Shown here one piece after another: positions 23,470 to 37,400 of a DNA stretch of 64,000 nt. Each line of letters begins with the position of its first letter. The stretch's first letter is position 1. Under the pieces are notes generated by a model that searched no databases, had not been told where the DNA came from, and saw nothing but the letters and a program-made list of their open reading frames with translations. Both the position numbers and the translations under genes were made by a program. The stretch covers positions 53,534,052 through 53,598,051 of the forward strand of contig NC_065574.1 in assembly GCF_937616625.2 (NCBI RefSeq), read 5' to 3'. The stretch comes from Mercurialis annua (Eukaryota; Streptophyta; Magnoliopsida; Malpighiales; Euphorbiaceae).

Positions 23470-25000
23470 TTTTAATTTTTTAAAGGCATAATGAATTTTA
23501 ATGTTTTTGTCGATGTACCACAATTTTTAAATTTTGCCAGTTTGATCCATGTTCTTTTAAATTTTTGTCAAATACACATAACTCATTTGGAACCGACATA
23601 GCGCGAATTTGTATACGTCATGTAGGATAATTTTTTTATATGTAGACAAACAATATTACACCGCATCAACTCAAAACGAATCATTATATTTGGCAAAACT
23701 CGAAAAGGTGATGGATCAAACTGATAAATTTTAAAGATCGTGGTAGGTTTAGCAAGAACATAAAAATTGTGGGAGATAATTTTATTTTTTCTTTTTATAT
23801 ATTATGTATTGAAAAGATTGGTAGCTAAGTTTTCTTCTAGAGAATTATATTAAATTTGATTTTCTTAATTAAGTATTATTTCTTAATTATAGAATGATAT
23901 CCGCAAAATGAATTTAACTATCTGCAACTATATCACAATTTTTATATATAAATATAATCATTTAAAAATATCCAACTTTTTATGAACTTTTTCATTTATA
24001 TCCCAACTTTATAAAAAAAGATCAATTATAATTTAATTTTAATAAAAAAATTTAATTGTAGCCAATTATTCAATTTTTTAATTACGTAGTCAAATTCTTT
24101 TATATTTATGATCAAACATTTTAGATAAATTCTATTTAAATATTTGTTATCTCTTTCATTCAATTTTAAATCATAGATAAATTATAGTTATCAGTAGGTA
24201 TATTTATATTACCAATGATAAATGTATCCACAAGCACAATCTAGTGATAGATATATTGTTATGAACTTATTTTCTCACAATTTTAATGTTTTTTTTTGCC
24301 AAATAAATAATGATTTTTTTAATTTTACCAATTTGCACCATATCTTTTAAATCTTTACCAAATATACCCACAACTAGTTTAGAGCTCACCGCACGTTTGT
24401 ATACGTCATGTAGGATAAATTTTATATATGCAGTTGAATAACATTGTGCCATCAGCTCTAAACGAGTCATGAATATAATTGATAATGATCGAAAAAATGA
24501 TGGATCAAACTGGTAAAATTTAAAATTATGGTATATATGATAAAAACACTAAAATGTGGGAGATAAAGTTTATTTTGCCTTTTGTAAATTATGTATTGAA
24601 AAGATTGGTAACTAAGTTTGCTTCTTGAGATTTATATTAAATTCGATTTTCTTAATTAAGTATTATTTCTTAAATATAGAAGGATATCCGCAAAATGGAT
24701 TTAACTATCTGCAACTATATCACAGTTTTTATATATAAACATAATCACTCAAAAATATATCTAATTTTTAATATATATTTTTTCATTTATATTCCAACGT
24801 TTTAAAAAGATCAATTCTGACCTAATTTTAATAAGTATATTTTGATTATAGTCAATTATTCATTTTTTTTAAAAAAGTTAAATTTTATTGAATTTTTTCA
24901 TTTACGATCAAAAAATTTCAAATTTGATAAGTATCTTTCTATTGAATTTTTTTTTAAAAAAATGCGCCGTAAATATAAAAAATTGAAAAAAATTGACTTT
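23470..25000. repeat. Local direct duplication of ~0.75 kb (two diverged copies)
   Basis: Copy 1 (~23480-23970) and copy 2 (~24290-24760) share, in order: CACGTTTGTATACGTCATG-like and TAGGATAA blocks, GATGGATCAAACTG, ATTATGTATTGAAAAGATTG, AATTAAGTATTATTTCTTAA and ATCTGCAACTATATCACA. The offset is about 790 bases. The two copies diverge by roughly 10-15% plus indels. No gene lies inside; the repeat vocabulary (TATTTGGTAAA.., CATGTGAATAAAATTTAT) also appears at 44290 and 48960, pointing to transposon origin. Confidence 0.65.
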
Positions 25001-25447
25001 CAATTTTTTCTGAATAATTAGCTATCATTAAAAATGTATTTATCGAACTTGTACCAAAATTGACATTATTAAAAAGTTTAGATATAAATAAAACAAAACG
25101 ATAAGGTAAAGTATTTTTGAATGATTGTACCTTGCTATATATTATATTTAAAAACCTTAGCAGTTTTATTCATCATTTTTTTGAACTTTATCAAATATAT
25201 TCACTATTCATTTAAAACATAATCAATTTAACACAAATGTCCACGTGTATAAAATTTATCTTTATCTAATGTATAAAAACATTGTCACTTCATCTCCAAA
25301 CAAGTTATTAGTTTATTCAGCGACAATCAAACAAATCTATATCACGATACATGAAGTAAATGAACAAATATAGTTATTGGTAGATATATTAAATTTACCA
25401 ATGATAAATTATGTATCCACAAGCACAATCTAGATATATTTAAGAGG
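25001..25447. other. AT-rich intergenic DNA, no gene seen
   Basis: No ORF or clear element. Confidence 0.35.
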
Positions 25448-25765
25448 TAATGTTTAAATAAATTCATAAATTGTATCTATTTTTTTAATTTAATCATGAA
25501 TTTTATTAATGTGTCAATTGTATATAGTAAATTGATTTTTTTTTTCAATTAGATACATATTTTGACGTGGCACTCATTCATTGATGTGATTTTATTGAGG
25601 TGGAAATCATTTTTGACAGCAACATCAGCATATTGTGATCTTGTGTATATCGAATTGAGAAAAAAATGCAATTTTTTGTATTTAATTGACACATATCAAA
25701 AGTTTATGATTAAATTGACAAAACAGTTATAATTTAGTAATTTATACAACATTGTATGTTTATTT
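25448..25765. mobile_element. MITE-like element (approximate)
   Basis: The left TTTAAATAAATTCATAAATTG and the right TAATTTATACAACATTGTATG region pair only loosely, but inner blocks TTTAATCATGAATTTTATTAATGTGTCAATTG and CAATTGACACATATCAAAAGTTTATGATTAAA are inverted. The central block CACTCATTCATTGATGTG is shared with 27449-27757. The right half resembles bases 1-110. Confidence 0.5.
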
Positions 25766-26340
25766 AATTGGATATGAAAATATCAAGTTTGATGTACTCA
25801 TCTCAAAATAATTTTAAAAGATGATAAATTATGTACACAATATATGTAAAAATATTAAAATATTAAAATTTCAGATTTGATTTTCTCATACCACTAATTA
25901 AAAAAATTGATAAAGTTTGTGGAATTTTATTTAGCATAAAATTTCGTGTAAGATTAGCTACATTTTTTTAATTCCATTTAGATTAATGTTTGGTTTAATT
26001 GAAACATATGGTAAGTACTATTACATTTCTTATTTTGAAGGAGCGGTATCCTGTGCATGCTACTGTTAATTTTAAAATTTAAACACATTCAGCTGGCCTT
26101 ATTTAATTTTTAGTGAACCATATCAGATTTTAGACACCAAAAATAGTGAAGCTATTTTTTTAAAAGATTCTATCAATTTATATGTATGTATGCTACTTTG
26201 AGCAATTTAATGATCTGGAAAATGAACCCCTATATCTGAGAGTAAATATGCTTTTTAATTATTTTTTTATATTTATGGTTATAAAATCCTTCATGAATTC
26301 TTTTAAATTAATCAAAATTCAAATGGTCACTGGATATTAA
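25766..26340. other. AT-rich intergenic DNA, no gene seen
   Basis: No ORF or clear element. Confidence 0.35.
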
Positions 26341-26344
26341 AAAG

Positions 26345-26695
26345 AATTAATGTCATAAAAATTTACCAACTTTACATATTTTTTCATTTTAATCACGCTG
26401 TTTAAAAATCGTCATTTCCATACACGAACTATCAATTATTTTCCAATACATACACCGTTCAAAAATCCGGTGAAAATTGCTGAGTTGACAATCAAATAGT
26501 AACACGCCATAAAGAACCAAATAGTGACACGTCAGTAATTTTTGCCGAATTTTTGAACGGTGTATGGATTTGAGAAAAATTAATATTGGTGTATGAAAAT
26601 GACAATTTTTAAACGGCGTGATTAAAATAAAAAAAATGATTAAAATAAAAAAAAACATATAAAATTGGTGATTTTTTTTAACTATTACCCCTATT
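26345..26695. mobile_element. MITE with long terminal inverted repeats (approximate ends)
   Basis: Left blocks TTTCATTTTAATCACGC, GTCATTTCCATACACGAACT and ACACCGTTCAAAAATCCGG are answered on the right by AATTTTTGAACGGTGTATGG, GTGTATGAAAATGACAATTT and GGCGTGATTAAAAT. The centre has CAAATAGTGACACGTCAGTA. A 118-codon minus-strand frame across it is an artefact of the hairpin. Related to 27449-27757. Confidence 0.7.
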
Positions 26696-27448
26696 AAAAA
26701 GAATGTCCAAATATGGTCTAAATGCATTGCATAACGCTGTTTCAATTCAGTGGCACCTTACTAAATATTTGTGTGTGCTATATTCCAAGTCCTTGACATA
26801 TTTCTTTCTTCATTATAATAAAAGAGGGGGAAATCTATATATTTAAATACAAATAGAGGTGTAAAAGATATAATTAAAATAATAAGTCGAATTGAACCAA
26901 CTCATTTCGACCAATCATGTTTGATTTTTTTAGTTTTTCAATTTGATTTTTTTTAATTATTTCAATTGTTTTAGTTCAAGTTGATTTTTAATTAAAAATT
27001 CAAATAAATCAAACCAAACTGATTATAAATTTAATTTAATTTAATTCGTTTATTATTTTAGAAATTTTAATTTATTCAAATGTTATCCGTTTTTTAGATG
27101 AATGGACTGAAAACCATGCACACTCCTGAACATATTGTACCTATTTCTAAATTACACCCCTAAACCAATTTTAGGCCAGTCCTTTATAGAATTTATAAAA
27201 TAAAATAATGTAAATATAGTATATAAAATGATTAGTAGTCTGTTTCATTCTCATTTTGTTGTATTAGCTAATATATATAGAAATATTGGTTTGGAAATAA
27301 AGCTCCTCATATGGGATGTCCATGTGTGGCATCATTTTTAAGGTTTTAACTTTTTTGCAGCCCGAATATTATATACAACCATCATATACCAAATTTCTGT
27401 TAAAAAAAATAGAAGGCCATTTTAGATAAATACAAATAAAAAATAGGG
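26696..27448. other. AT-rich intergenic DNA, no gene seen
   Basis: Nothing recognisable except very AT-rich low-complexity stretches around 26930-27080. Confidence 0.35.
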
Positions 27449-27757
27449 TTAATGTCAAAAAAATTTACGAACTTTACACGTTTTCTCATTTTAATCACGA
27501 AGTTTAAATTTTTTCATTTTCATACACGAACTACCACTTTTTCCCAAATTCATACACGGTGCTGAGGTGGCACTCATTCATTAGTGTAAAATGACTTCCA
27601 CCTCAGCGAATTAGACCAATGGAGTCGTGACACCTCAACAACATGCATGAATTTGAGAAAAAGTGGTAGTTCGTGCATGAAAATGAGAAAATTTAAAGTG
27701 CATGATTAAAATGAGAAAACTGTGTAAAGTTCGTAAATTTTTATGACATTACCCTTA
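27449..27757. mobile_element. MITE with long terminal inverted repeats
   Basis: The ends AGGGTTAATGTCA and TGACATTACCCTT are inverted, with internal pairing ACTTTACACGTTTTCTCATT / AATGAGAAAACTGTGTAAAG and CATGAACTACCACTTTTTC-type blocks (left ACGAACTACCACTTTTTCCC, right GAGAAAAAGTGGTAGTTCGT). Central CAC(C)TCA motifs are also inverted. No ORF. Confidence 0.8.
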
Positions 27758-28379
27758 AAAAATTAAATATTTTTAAAAAATACAATGTCAATTTTTTTTT
27801 AAAAAAATATAATTTGTACTTTACAAAAATAACTTTTTTATTTTCAAAAATATTTTTTTAATCTTAAAAAAATGTTTTTGGTTAACTATCGGTATACTAA
27901 CAGGTTACTAACAGTATACTAGAAATAATTTATGTTTTAAATGCACAATTTAAATTTACTAAAAATTATTAACGATATACTAAAAATTAATTAACTACAA
28001 GTTTATCAGCGATTTACTCAGTTCAGTTATAGTTTACTAAAAATAAAATTAATACTTTTTTTAAATACAATTTGTCTAAAATACACAATTCAAGTTTAAT
28101 AACAATTTATTAACGATATATTCAAAACAAAATTTATTACAAGTTTATCAATGGTTAACCCAACGTTTACTAACAATGTATTAAAAATAAAATTATTGGT
28201 GTATCATTAGTATACAAATGGTCAAACAACAACAAAACCATTACAAATACACAAATTCATCTGTGAAAATATACAAACCATCACAAATACACAAATTCAT
28301 CTATGAGAATATACTAAAAATAAAATTATTGGTAATACCATCGGTTAACCAACACTAAAATTATTACAGATACAAAAAG
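27758..28379. other. AT-rich DNA with short direct repeats
   Basis: Contains repeated words such as CAAATACACAAATTCATCT (28234 and 28275) and TACTAAAAATAAAATTATTG. Together with the GC-richer DNA at 28640-29290 it may belong to a larger element like the one at 14992-17215, but I could not find matching ends. Confidence 0.35.
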
Positions 28380-28639
28380 CAGTGTTTTAAAAACCGGACC
28401 GGACGGTCGAACCGAGATCCGACCGTTGGTCCAGTCTAAAATAGTAAAAAACCGGATTTTTGGTTGAACCGGGTTGGACCGGATCGAACTGGTAAAAAAC
28501 CGGTGTTGAACTGGAGGTTGAACCGGTAAAAACCGATGAATCCAATTTTTTTATATTTCTTTTAAAATTGTTAAACCGGTTCAACTGTTGAACCGGTGGC
28601 CTCACCGTTTCGGCCACCGGTTCGGTTTTTAAAACACTG
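28380..28639. mobile_element. hAT-type MITE, 260 bp
   Basis: The ends CAGTGTTTTAAAAACCGGA and TTCGGTTTTTAAAACACTG are inverted, flanked by 8-bp duplications with one mismatch, ACAAAAAG (28372-28379) and ACATAAAG (28640-28647). The body is dense in AACCGG/CCGGTT motifs in both orientations, typical of transposase-binding subterminal repeats. Confidence 0.85.
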
Positions 28640-28647
28640 ACATAAAG

Positions 28648-29398
28648 TGAAAAAAGTTTGAAGAAAGTGACCACTGGCTGTCATCACGGCGACATCAATC
28701 TCTCTAGCTTCGGCGAAGCCAGAAGCAACGACAGTAGTTGGATCTCTAAAACACCAACACCATTGCAAAATACACAAAATTATAAATCATAATATACAAA
28801 TCAAGTTAATAACCACCACAACAATCATAAAACATAAATTATAAGAAACTAAATAAATCTCAAATGAACAAAGAATAGAAAAAAAATAACAGATCTAGAT
28901 CCAAAATCAACGATTACATCAGATTCAACATCACGAACGGAACTGTCTCGATCAAATCAGATGCAACGATTGTTCAGAGAGTGTCTGCTGTCATTTCTAG
29001 AAGATTCGCAGGTATGCTTAGATCACTTGAAAGCGCTGATCGGAGAAGGTAGAGAGTTCAAAGGCTATGGGGAAAAAAGGAAGGCGTCGGATCTGAAGAC
29101 CACATCGGCATTGCTATTAATGGGTTTTGTGATGAAACGATGAAAAACGTCGAAAGGAGGAAATCGGCGGCGAGAAACGATGAAAACGTTGAAAAGAGAA
29201 AGTCGATGGCGGCGAGAAACAATGAATTAGGTTCGAGTTGGAGTTGAATTCAAAAAAAATGAGGGAGATGGAGAAAACGTGGTTTGATAAAACAAAAAGT
29301 ACAAAAAGAAAAAGATCAATATTGTATATATCGAAAATGAAAATTAGGCCCGTAACTGTGAGAATAATCTCTCATTTTGTTGTATGTTCTGCAAATAA
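28648..29398. other. GC-richer non-coding patch
   Basis: The patch has GC-richer words (GGCGGCGAGAAACGATGAAA repeated at ~29167 and ~29210) and purine-rich runs. Two ~60-codon frames (from 28961 and 29238) show no motif. It resembles the 16790-17060 part of the 14992-17215 element in composition, so it is probably transposon-derived. Confidence 0.35.
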
Positions 29399-30062
29399 GG
29401 GCATCTCCAATAGTAGAAGGTAAAATAGTGTGAATTTTACACCAAAACTACACTGTTACAGTGTTTTATCTCCAATCGTTGACTCTAGTTTTTTACACTA
29501 AAAGAATAATTTTAGCATATTCTTATCTAATAAATTATTTACACATTTTACACTTACACCTATAAATTATTCAATATTTACAAAATACATTCATATATTT
29601 ATTTATAATAAAATCTATTATTAATTTTAATAATAATTTTTTTAAATAAGTTCATACAATTTTAAATATATAAATAACTATATTTATTAAAAATAAAATT
29701 TATTAAATAATAAAAAATATTAAAATCTACTCTATTTATAAATTTTTAAATACAAATCCATTTTGTTCAGTGTTACATATTTAAATTTTCGACTATATCG
29801 GACATGTTTATTTGGACTATATTGTAACAAAAACTAATAAATACTTAATAATAAAATTTATTATAAAATAAAAAACTAAAAGTAAAATAAAGTTACTTTA
29901 TTTTCAACCCCAATAGTACTCTATTTTAAGGCACACTATTATGAAGTGACTCTATATATAGAGTAAAAAAATAAGGTATACTATAATAAAGTGGGATTTA
30001 GAGTACTATTGGAGATGATTTTTACTCTAAAATGGCAAAATAGAGGATTATTGGAGATGGCC
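29399..30062. mobile_element. PIF/Harbinger (Tourist-like) MITE
   Basis: The ends GGGCATCTCCAATAGT and ATTATTGGAGATGGCC are inverted, flanked by TAA (29396-29398 and 30063-30065), the 3-bp duplication expected of PIF/Harbinger. Subterminal TAAAATAG..TTTTACAC blocks are repeated in both orientations. Same superfamily as 21262-22378. Confidence 0.85.
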
Positions 30063-30065
30063 TAA

Positions 30066-31455
30066 GTCTAATTTTAATAAGAATATAAATTATTATCTTT
30101 TACATCAAAAAATGATTTGACCATTTCCAAATTTAATTGAAACAATGCCGAATGTTGTTTTCATAAGTGATATTTTAAATATTTTACAAAACTATTTTGA
30201 AACCATTGTTGATAAACGTTAAGGTTTATTAATTGAGGACCTGAAGACATGGGTTGTTAAGCCAATAGATAACAATCGTACAAGAAGATAAAATGCATGT
30301 ACATTATTAAAAGGCTTAATCTTTGAAAATACTTTATTTTTTTGTTTATATCAAAACTTTTAAAAACATCAATTGTAGCGAGTTCTCAATTTTTAATTTC
30401 ATTTTAGCCATTTATTTAAATTGGGGTGAAAAGAATATGCCTTTCATATTTAAAAAATTTAACATAAAAAAAATAGCAACAATATGAAACAATATAAATA
30501 ATAGTTTTGAACTTTTTCTACTCTATTTTGAGCTCATGGCTATAACTGAAACCAAAAATTAAAAAATAAATTAAAATTAACACTTCAAAAAATTTATATG
30601 AAAAAAGTTGAAAAAATGAAAATATTAAATGACTAAGCCTTATTAAAAATGTTAAAATAATAATTTTCTTTAATATTTTAAACTCTTTTTCAAGATTATC
30701 ATAATCTTTTTCTAATAATAACAAAAAGAAAACTCAAAACTTTCAAATTTGATTACACAACTCAATTGAGTAAAAAATAAGTTAGAACACTAAAATCGAT
30801 TAAATTGAAAAGTTCCGACACCATTTGCACATTTCTTTCAAAATAACATGCATCAACAAAGAATGCCTTGTATAAATAGAGAGGGGGAATTCCCCTATTT
30901 AGCAAAGCTGTGTTTGGTAATATATATTTACAATATCTGAATATTGCAATGGCAACCTTACGGTTCAACCCTGTCTGCTTTGTCATGGATGTAATTCATC
31001 ATCTTCTTCTTCAGGACTCCAGTTCTAACTCTATTTCGCAACACTTGTTCAAAATTCCAGCGTCCTTCGAATTTAGCAGGCACGCACGCTTTTACTCTGT
31101 TTAGGCGCTCCGGTTAATGCAACTTTATATAGGACTACCTCTTGATATCTGCACGTAGAAAGATCGAGATTATTGGTGTTAAGAAGTGAATTACTAGATG
31201 TGTTGCATGGAAACTTGACCCTTACGTTATGATGTTTTGTTTTCATTTTCCGAAATGCTTTGAAATTTCAGAACTTTCCATTTTAGTGTTTCCAATTCTG
31301 TGCTACATGTGGCTTTAAGACAGCTGAAGAAATGTTTTATGTTTCCTTGTCCGTGCGACATGTAGGTTTTCGTGTTTTGACTTTTTGTACATAATAATCT
31401 GAATTTTGTAAACAGCGAGTAAAACTACACAACCTATGTTGCAGACATAAAACTA
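30066..31455. other. Intergenic DNA beyond the 3' end of the TOM1-like gene
   Basis: No independent gene supported. Part of 31080-31455 may hold the 3' UTR or a short last exon of the minus-strand gene: the minus strand has an acceptor-like AAACAG at ~31098-31103 followed by an 8-codon frame ending in TGC TAA. Plus-strand frames at 30910-31104 look like chance. Confidence 0.35.
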
Positions 31456-34400
31456 CTATACAAGAACTGAAGGACAAGAACTAAATTGAAGACGAGAACG
31501 AAAGAAACAAACCTGATTCTGCAAGCTTGTCGCAGTCGTCCAACGCTGAGAATTATGTACGACAGTTGAACTGTCAGTGACGTAAGCAATTGTTCTAGAT
31601 TCTTCATGTACATTAGCTACTATAGCAGGTGGAAGTTCCCTCATGATCCACAGCACAAATGCTGACGGTACCGAAGAACCTAACAAAGTATAACAAACTA
31701 AAATCTCAAAAAACATTGGAATTTAGACTTAGGAGTTTCGTTTCGCCAAATTACACAAGTCATTTTTTATTTGAAATGAAAATAGCACTTAATACCTATG
31801 AAGTAATATAAAATCAGTAAAAGAGAAGTAAAAACACCACTTTTGTCAAGATTTTGGCAGTAATAGAGGACCTGCAATCACGGCGACACGAATTAGTATG
31901 CTTGATTAGCGATGCTTGAAAATGTAAGCACAAAATATATAGTCATAAGAAAACTACATACTGGAATTTGAGTAAAAAGAGCAACAAAAGCACTTGAAGT
32001 GAAACAAAGAACAGAAACAATAGCCAAGCCTGCAACCTGCATACACATCATGTTCTCAGAAATTGCAGTTGTTCTTAAGAAATATTGGACCCAGATTTGT
32101 CAAATACATAAGACCAATTTCTTAAGCAATCTTAAAAGACACTATTAATACTTTCTCACATACGTACATCAGATCAGTATCCAAATAATGGAAGAGCAAA
32201 GGGTCATTGGGGTGAATTTGTGCATCAGAGTCGATTAGCTCATACTCTCTATTTTTAGATCAATTAACTCTAAAACTGGGTCATCGCGGTCTATAAATTC
32301 GTTCATTTTGTACAATTTGGGGGTTAATTGACATAAAAATAGAGACTATTGTCCTTAATTGATTAAAATGGCCAAGTGTGAGTTAATTGACTCTGACTCA
32401 CAATTTCAGGGACCATGATGACTCTTTGCTGTAGTAAAACATTAATTTTGACACACTATGTATCCAACAGTAATTAATGAAGGAGCACTAGACATGATAC
32501 CTTCCACATTTCCGAAGAAGCTCTTTCAGATCTAACTCTTCTCATTTTCGAACATATTAAAAGTCCTAAACATAAAAGACAGCAAAACTTAAAGAGCTTT
32601 TTATGATAACAGAACAGCAGATAGAACAGACCTACATATGAAATGAAGTTTAACTGTACAATTCCGAAAAACGTGGATTCTCTTGCCAGACACCATATGG
32701 TAGCAATAGATTAAATAAAAAAACTAACTAAATTTCAGAAAGCACTAATATTCTGCCTAGCAAATAACTATATTCTACTGAGGGATATTATTAAACTACA
32801 AAATTCTGAAAGGATTATCTTCTTTCCGTTTACTGAACTATCTGGATGCTAAATGACTAATACTTCAAAACAAAATCTAGAGATTCACATGAAAAGTGTA
32901 TGCAAATTTTATTTTCCATTAATGCTGCAGCAGACACGAACCTGTAATTTTTTAGTCAACTTCCAAAGACGCGCAACTAAATTATATGAAATTATGAAGT
33001 TGATTAAATGATGTGCTAAACTTGTATCACCTTGCAATCTTTTCACTACACTACTTTCTGCTATCTACATAGCTTTCTAACTCCATTCTCAGATAGTAAT
33101 CCACTTTCAAAAATATTAAGAAAATCGATCTTCATAGCGTTGTAGTCCATGTAATTTTTTTAGAAAACAATTCCAGAGCATCCATTTAAGTATAATAGCA
33201 CAACATGATATTTGCTCACCATAACATGCTAATGCTCCTCCCAGTAATAGTGATGCGATGGCAAAAACATACACATACACCTGCATGAGATTACCGTTAT
33301 AACAAATACAGTATATCTTCGCCGCCTGTCATCTACTATAGTAAATAGACACTTTGAGAAATTTACATAGCATCTCTCTACCATAACAAAATATTCCTTT
33401 TAAAAGATGCAACCGGAAATTGATAGTGTTTCATCATTCATGTAATAAAATGTGACAAATCTGTCTCGAGAAGAAAATCTAACTTCTGCAATGATGTTCC
33501 ATTTCTCTCATGCAAGAAAATGAAAGGAGTCAGTATCATTTACCGTGGCTAGAAATGATGAATTGATAAAGCTGTAATCCATCCCAATCCACATTAGCAC
33601 AGCAAATGCCATCATCAAAATAAATACAATAGCAGTAACCTGGTAACAACACAGAGATGACATTTTGAGAAATTTTAGAATACGACTGCACGATTACTAA
33701 CATATACCTAAGATTTATGCATGTGATGGTGACAAACTGGTAGAAATTCTTCATCCTATCCATACCCAAATCACAAGTTTTTGACGGCTTCCAACACGGG
33801 TTAACCGAAAAGGTAAACATACACGTAGACTATCTGCATGTATTGAATTTTGGACATCGAATCTTGTTTCTAACAGTGCTTCATGAAAACTAAATTCTTC
33901 CTCTTCACATTCTTCATCGTCTGCTTGATGGCGAAGGTCAACCCTAGGGAAATTTCCACAAGGAAAAACATATCGTAAAGGAGCAGTGATTTTTTTTTTA
34001 AAAAAACTACAAGAACTTTGAGAGCAATATTTATGTATTAAAGAAAAGTAAAATTGTGGAAGAATTAGTTTGAGAAAGTCCAAGCACTTGAATGCCATAT
34101 TAAGTCATTTAGACACTTGAAGAATACCGCATGATAATGGATCAGAGTTCAGTCCAGTGTCCACAAACAGTAGCATCCGTATCACTAACAGGACCAGTTA
34201 ATGAACTTCTAATAAAAGGGAATATAATAACCAAAAGCTTGTATATGATGCAGTATCAACTATCAAGTGTAAATAAATCATTTTCATATGACCTGTTTAA
34301 AAATCTAGGGACTAGGACCACAACTATTAAAGGCTCTAATTACTTACATTAATATAGACCATAGTCCACAAGCAAAAGGGCGCAATCACCACAAAAAAGT

Positions 34401-37400
34401 AGAAGAAAAAAATAATAAACTAGATGTTCTCACTTCGTGTGACTTCGAAGTACTGCCCCAATCATCATAAGGACTACTAAAACATTCTTTCTAGCTCTTG
34501 AAGTAGAATTTGGACTTCTGGAATTTAATTACTGGTTTTTATATGAGAGAACTAATTCAAATCAAGACACTTAAACCAGAGAAGAAAAAGAATATTTGGA
34601 GCAGTCAGTTACCACATAACATTAGACAATGACCAAAATGCAGCATCCCTTGGTCCCAAAGGTTACTTTCTATATCATTATTGCAGCTATAGAAAAAATT
34701 GTGAAAAAAAAAACAGTAGAACATTCTATCCTGAGACTGATACATGTTCCATTTATCATGATAAACCTTTCAGATAAGAGGAATGGAAGAACTGCATGAA
34801 TTCTTACACCATCAAATTAGATAGTGCACCTATGGCGAAAGGTTATATTTACTTAAGTTGAAATTCTATCCTCATTTTAATTCAATATCTCATATGCTTA
34901 AATAGAAAATAGCATCAATAAAGAAACATACCAGAATGATAGTAGCAGAAGAAATACAGCAAAAGACAGGATTTTTGGTAAGGCTGCAAAACATAAAATT
35001 AAAAGATTCATATACTTTTACTCTTACAGGCCACTAGTATCTATTTAGAAAAGAAGGTATACCCATGAAGATAAAGCCACAAGAATGAGACCAGCACAGC
35101 CACCGTTTACAGATAGCAATGACAGTAATGATGAAAAAAATGAAGTAACCTGCCATAGAACCGAGCGATTCAATTTGAAAATTCAGTAATAAAAGATATA
35201 CTCATTCTATTATTATGATACCTTAGAACATTATAATTAGTTGGAGCATGAAAAAGTTGCAAACATAGAAAATCTTACATGAAGCCAAGAGACTTATCAA
35301 GAAACAAGATAAATTAAAGAATCATATGGTAGATGGTTGAAAGAGAGAAACAAGACAAAGAAATACAACATCATAATTGTTTTCTTAGTCTTTTTCCGCT
35401 AACTAAACCCATAAAACAAAACCCAAATCTTCTCAATATCTTTATGCTGCTCCAAGAATGTAGTATCAATTATGGAGCTCCGACCATCGAAGCTTCCTTC
35501 TTCTTCTCCGTAAACTCTCACGGTCTCACCCCATTCCCATTTAAACCGGACTCTTGAGCCTTTCTGATTTACATATTCTCAATTCAGTTCAACTTAATTT
35601 AGCTTTAAACCCAAGTTAGTTGGAGTTGTCTATTTGGGCTATAATTTCCAAAAGTTTTAGAGCCCTTAAGGTCACAAAGATGAAACCTTAGGCCATAACA
35701 ATGGCATAACTAGACAGACTGCAAATAATTTCTACAATAGCGTGTTGTTCTTGGCATCTTGCTGCTAACAAAATTGAGAAAAAGAACCAAAACTAAAATA
35801 TAGTTGGAGCATTGCACAGTGCACACCTTAATTCATGATTGAAGCAATTTAATGAACATGTCTATAAATGCAACAAAAAGGTTGACAAATAATTTAATAG
35901 AATGTATTTCACATAACATAAGTAAAATGAAGTGCCCAATTTTAGAAAGGCCAGAGACTCATTTATACAGAGCACACATGGTAACAGCATCTACCAATGC
36001 ACCATAAAGAGTTGTGATATGTCACAAAAGAGCTAGAAGTTCTTACCTGTATTAGAAGATCCAATTAACACATGAAACACCTGTAATTTAACATTATTTA
36101 TCAAAATATGCCTCTTACAGAAAACGGCCATTATACAAACAACATTTCATAAGAAAATACATGCATCACAGTTCGCAATTAGATTGGTTAATTTGAACGG
36201 AGATTTTTAAAAGATTGATGCTCCCTCCTCTCTCACTCTTCCCAACATGAAACTACACACTATTAGCCCTCAATTTATGTAGTTTTACCATTAGTACCTC
36301 GTTTAAAATGACAACTTCTCAGTAGTCTTCTTTTCTTTAGTCATGCCAATAAGGCAAAGAGGGATTGAAACAATACTATTATGAATAAAGGAGTCCAGTG
36401 CAGTTTATTTCATCAGCCATTCATAATAAGGAGAATACAAATTCATGAATACAAAAAGTAGAATGATCAAATGCAGAGGAACAGCTATTTACAAAAATGT
36501 GTCATAATCATCTGATGAAGAGCTGAAATTATAAACTATAAGAAGTTTAAAGATAAAACAATACTTGCATATAACTCAATTAAAAAAAAAATTAGTAGAA
36601 TTGATTATTTTAAAAAAGTTAAAATAATTAAATTTAAGTGAATTCCATAAGTGTAACATGTCATCAGTCCACCCAGCTGTCTAGATTCCAATAAGGTTAG
36701 CGGCAAGACCAGATTCTTTCTAGCTCAAACCTGGTTGCTTCCTTAAGTTGCCAGACAACTTGCCTAGACTGAATCAAGACACAAGTCCTCAATTTATCTA
36801 ATAGTCTGATGATAGTGGGTCAATCTAGCTAGCAAATCAATATATACAACCAGATGGAAAAGAAGTCTAAATTTGCATTAGAAGATGTATGATGAGTTAC
36901 TTACTTTTTGTCGAGTCCAACCAAGCTGTGAGTTCCTCGAATGAATCCTTATAAGCTGGAAAGAAGGGTAGTAACAGTTATTAAGCATTTTAACAAAAGC
37001 ATCCATTAAGAGTAATCTTGTAAGGCCAGTATTCCATCTTTCTATGTATGTGGCCTCCGTCTCTCTCACACACGCACAAAAAGAAAAGCAACTTCCAAAA
37101 TAAATTTACTATTTATATACATATAAATAACGTTAAGGGGCCTTATTTCACATACAATCAGTTTATAACGGAACGCACACAAAAACGCAAAATAGATTCT
37201 ATCTCTAAGACATTTTACTCGCATGTAAAAGATTACCGAGAACTGCTCAATGCATCTAAGGACAATATAATGACATCAAATTTTCACAACATTGAACCCA
37301 AGTTAGTTTATTCAGCCAAAGTAGTTGCTCAAACTTTCTACTCCACCTCATGCTTCTCATTTCTTTTAGAATATAATTGCAAATTAAATTGGCAATGTAA

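Noticed and set aside
26389..26745. 118-codon minus-strand frame
   Set aside because: Spans a MITE hairpin; its composition follows the inverted repeat.
30910..31104. 64-codon plus-strand frame next to the TOM1-like gene
   Set aside because: No motif, antisense to the probable 3' UTR; no promoter evidence.
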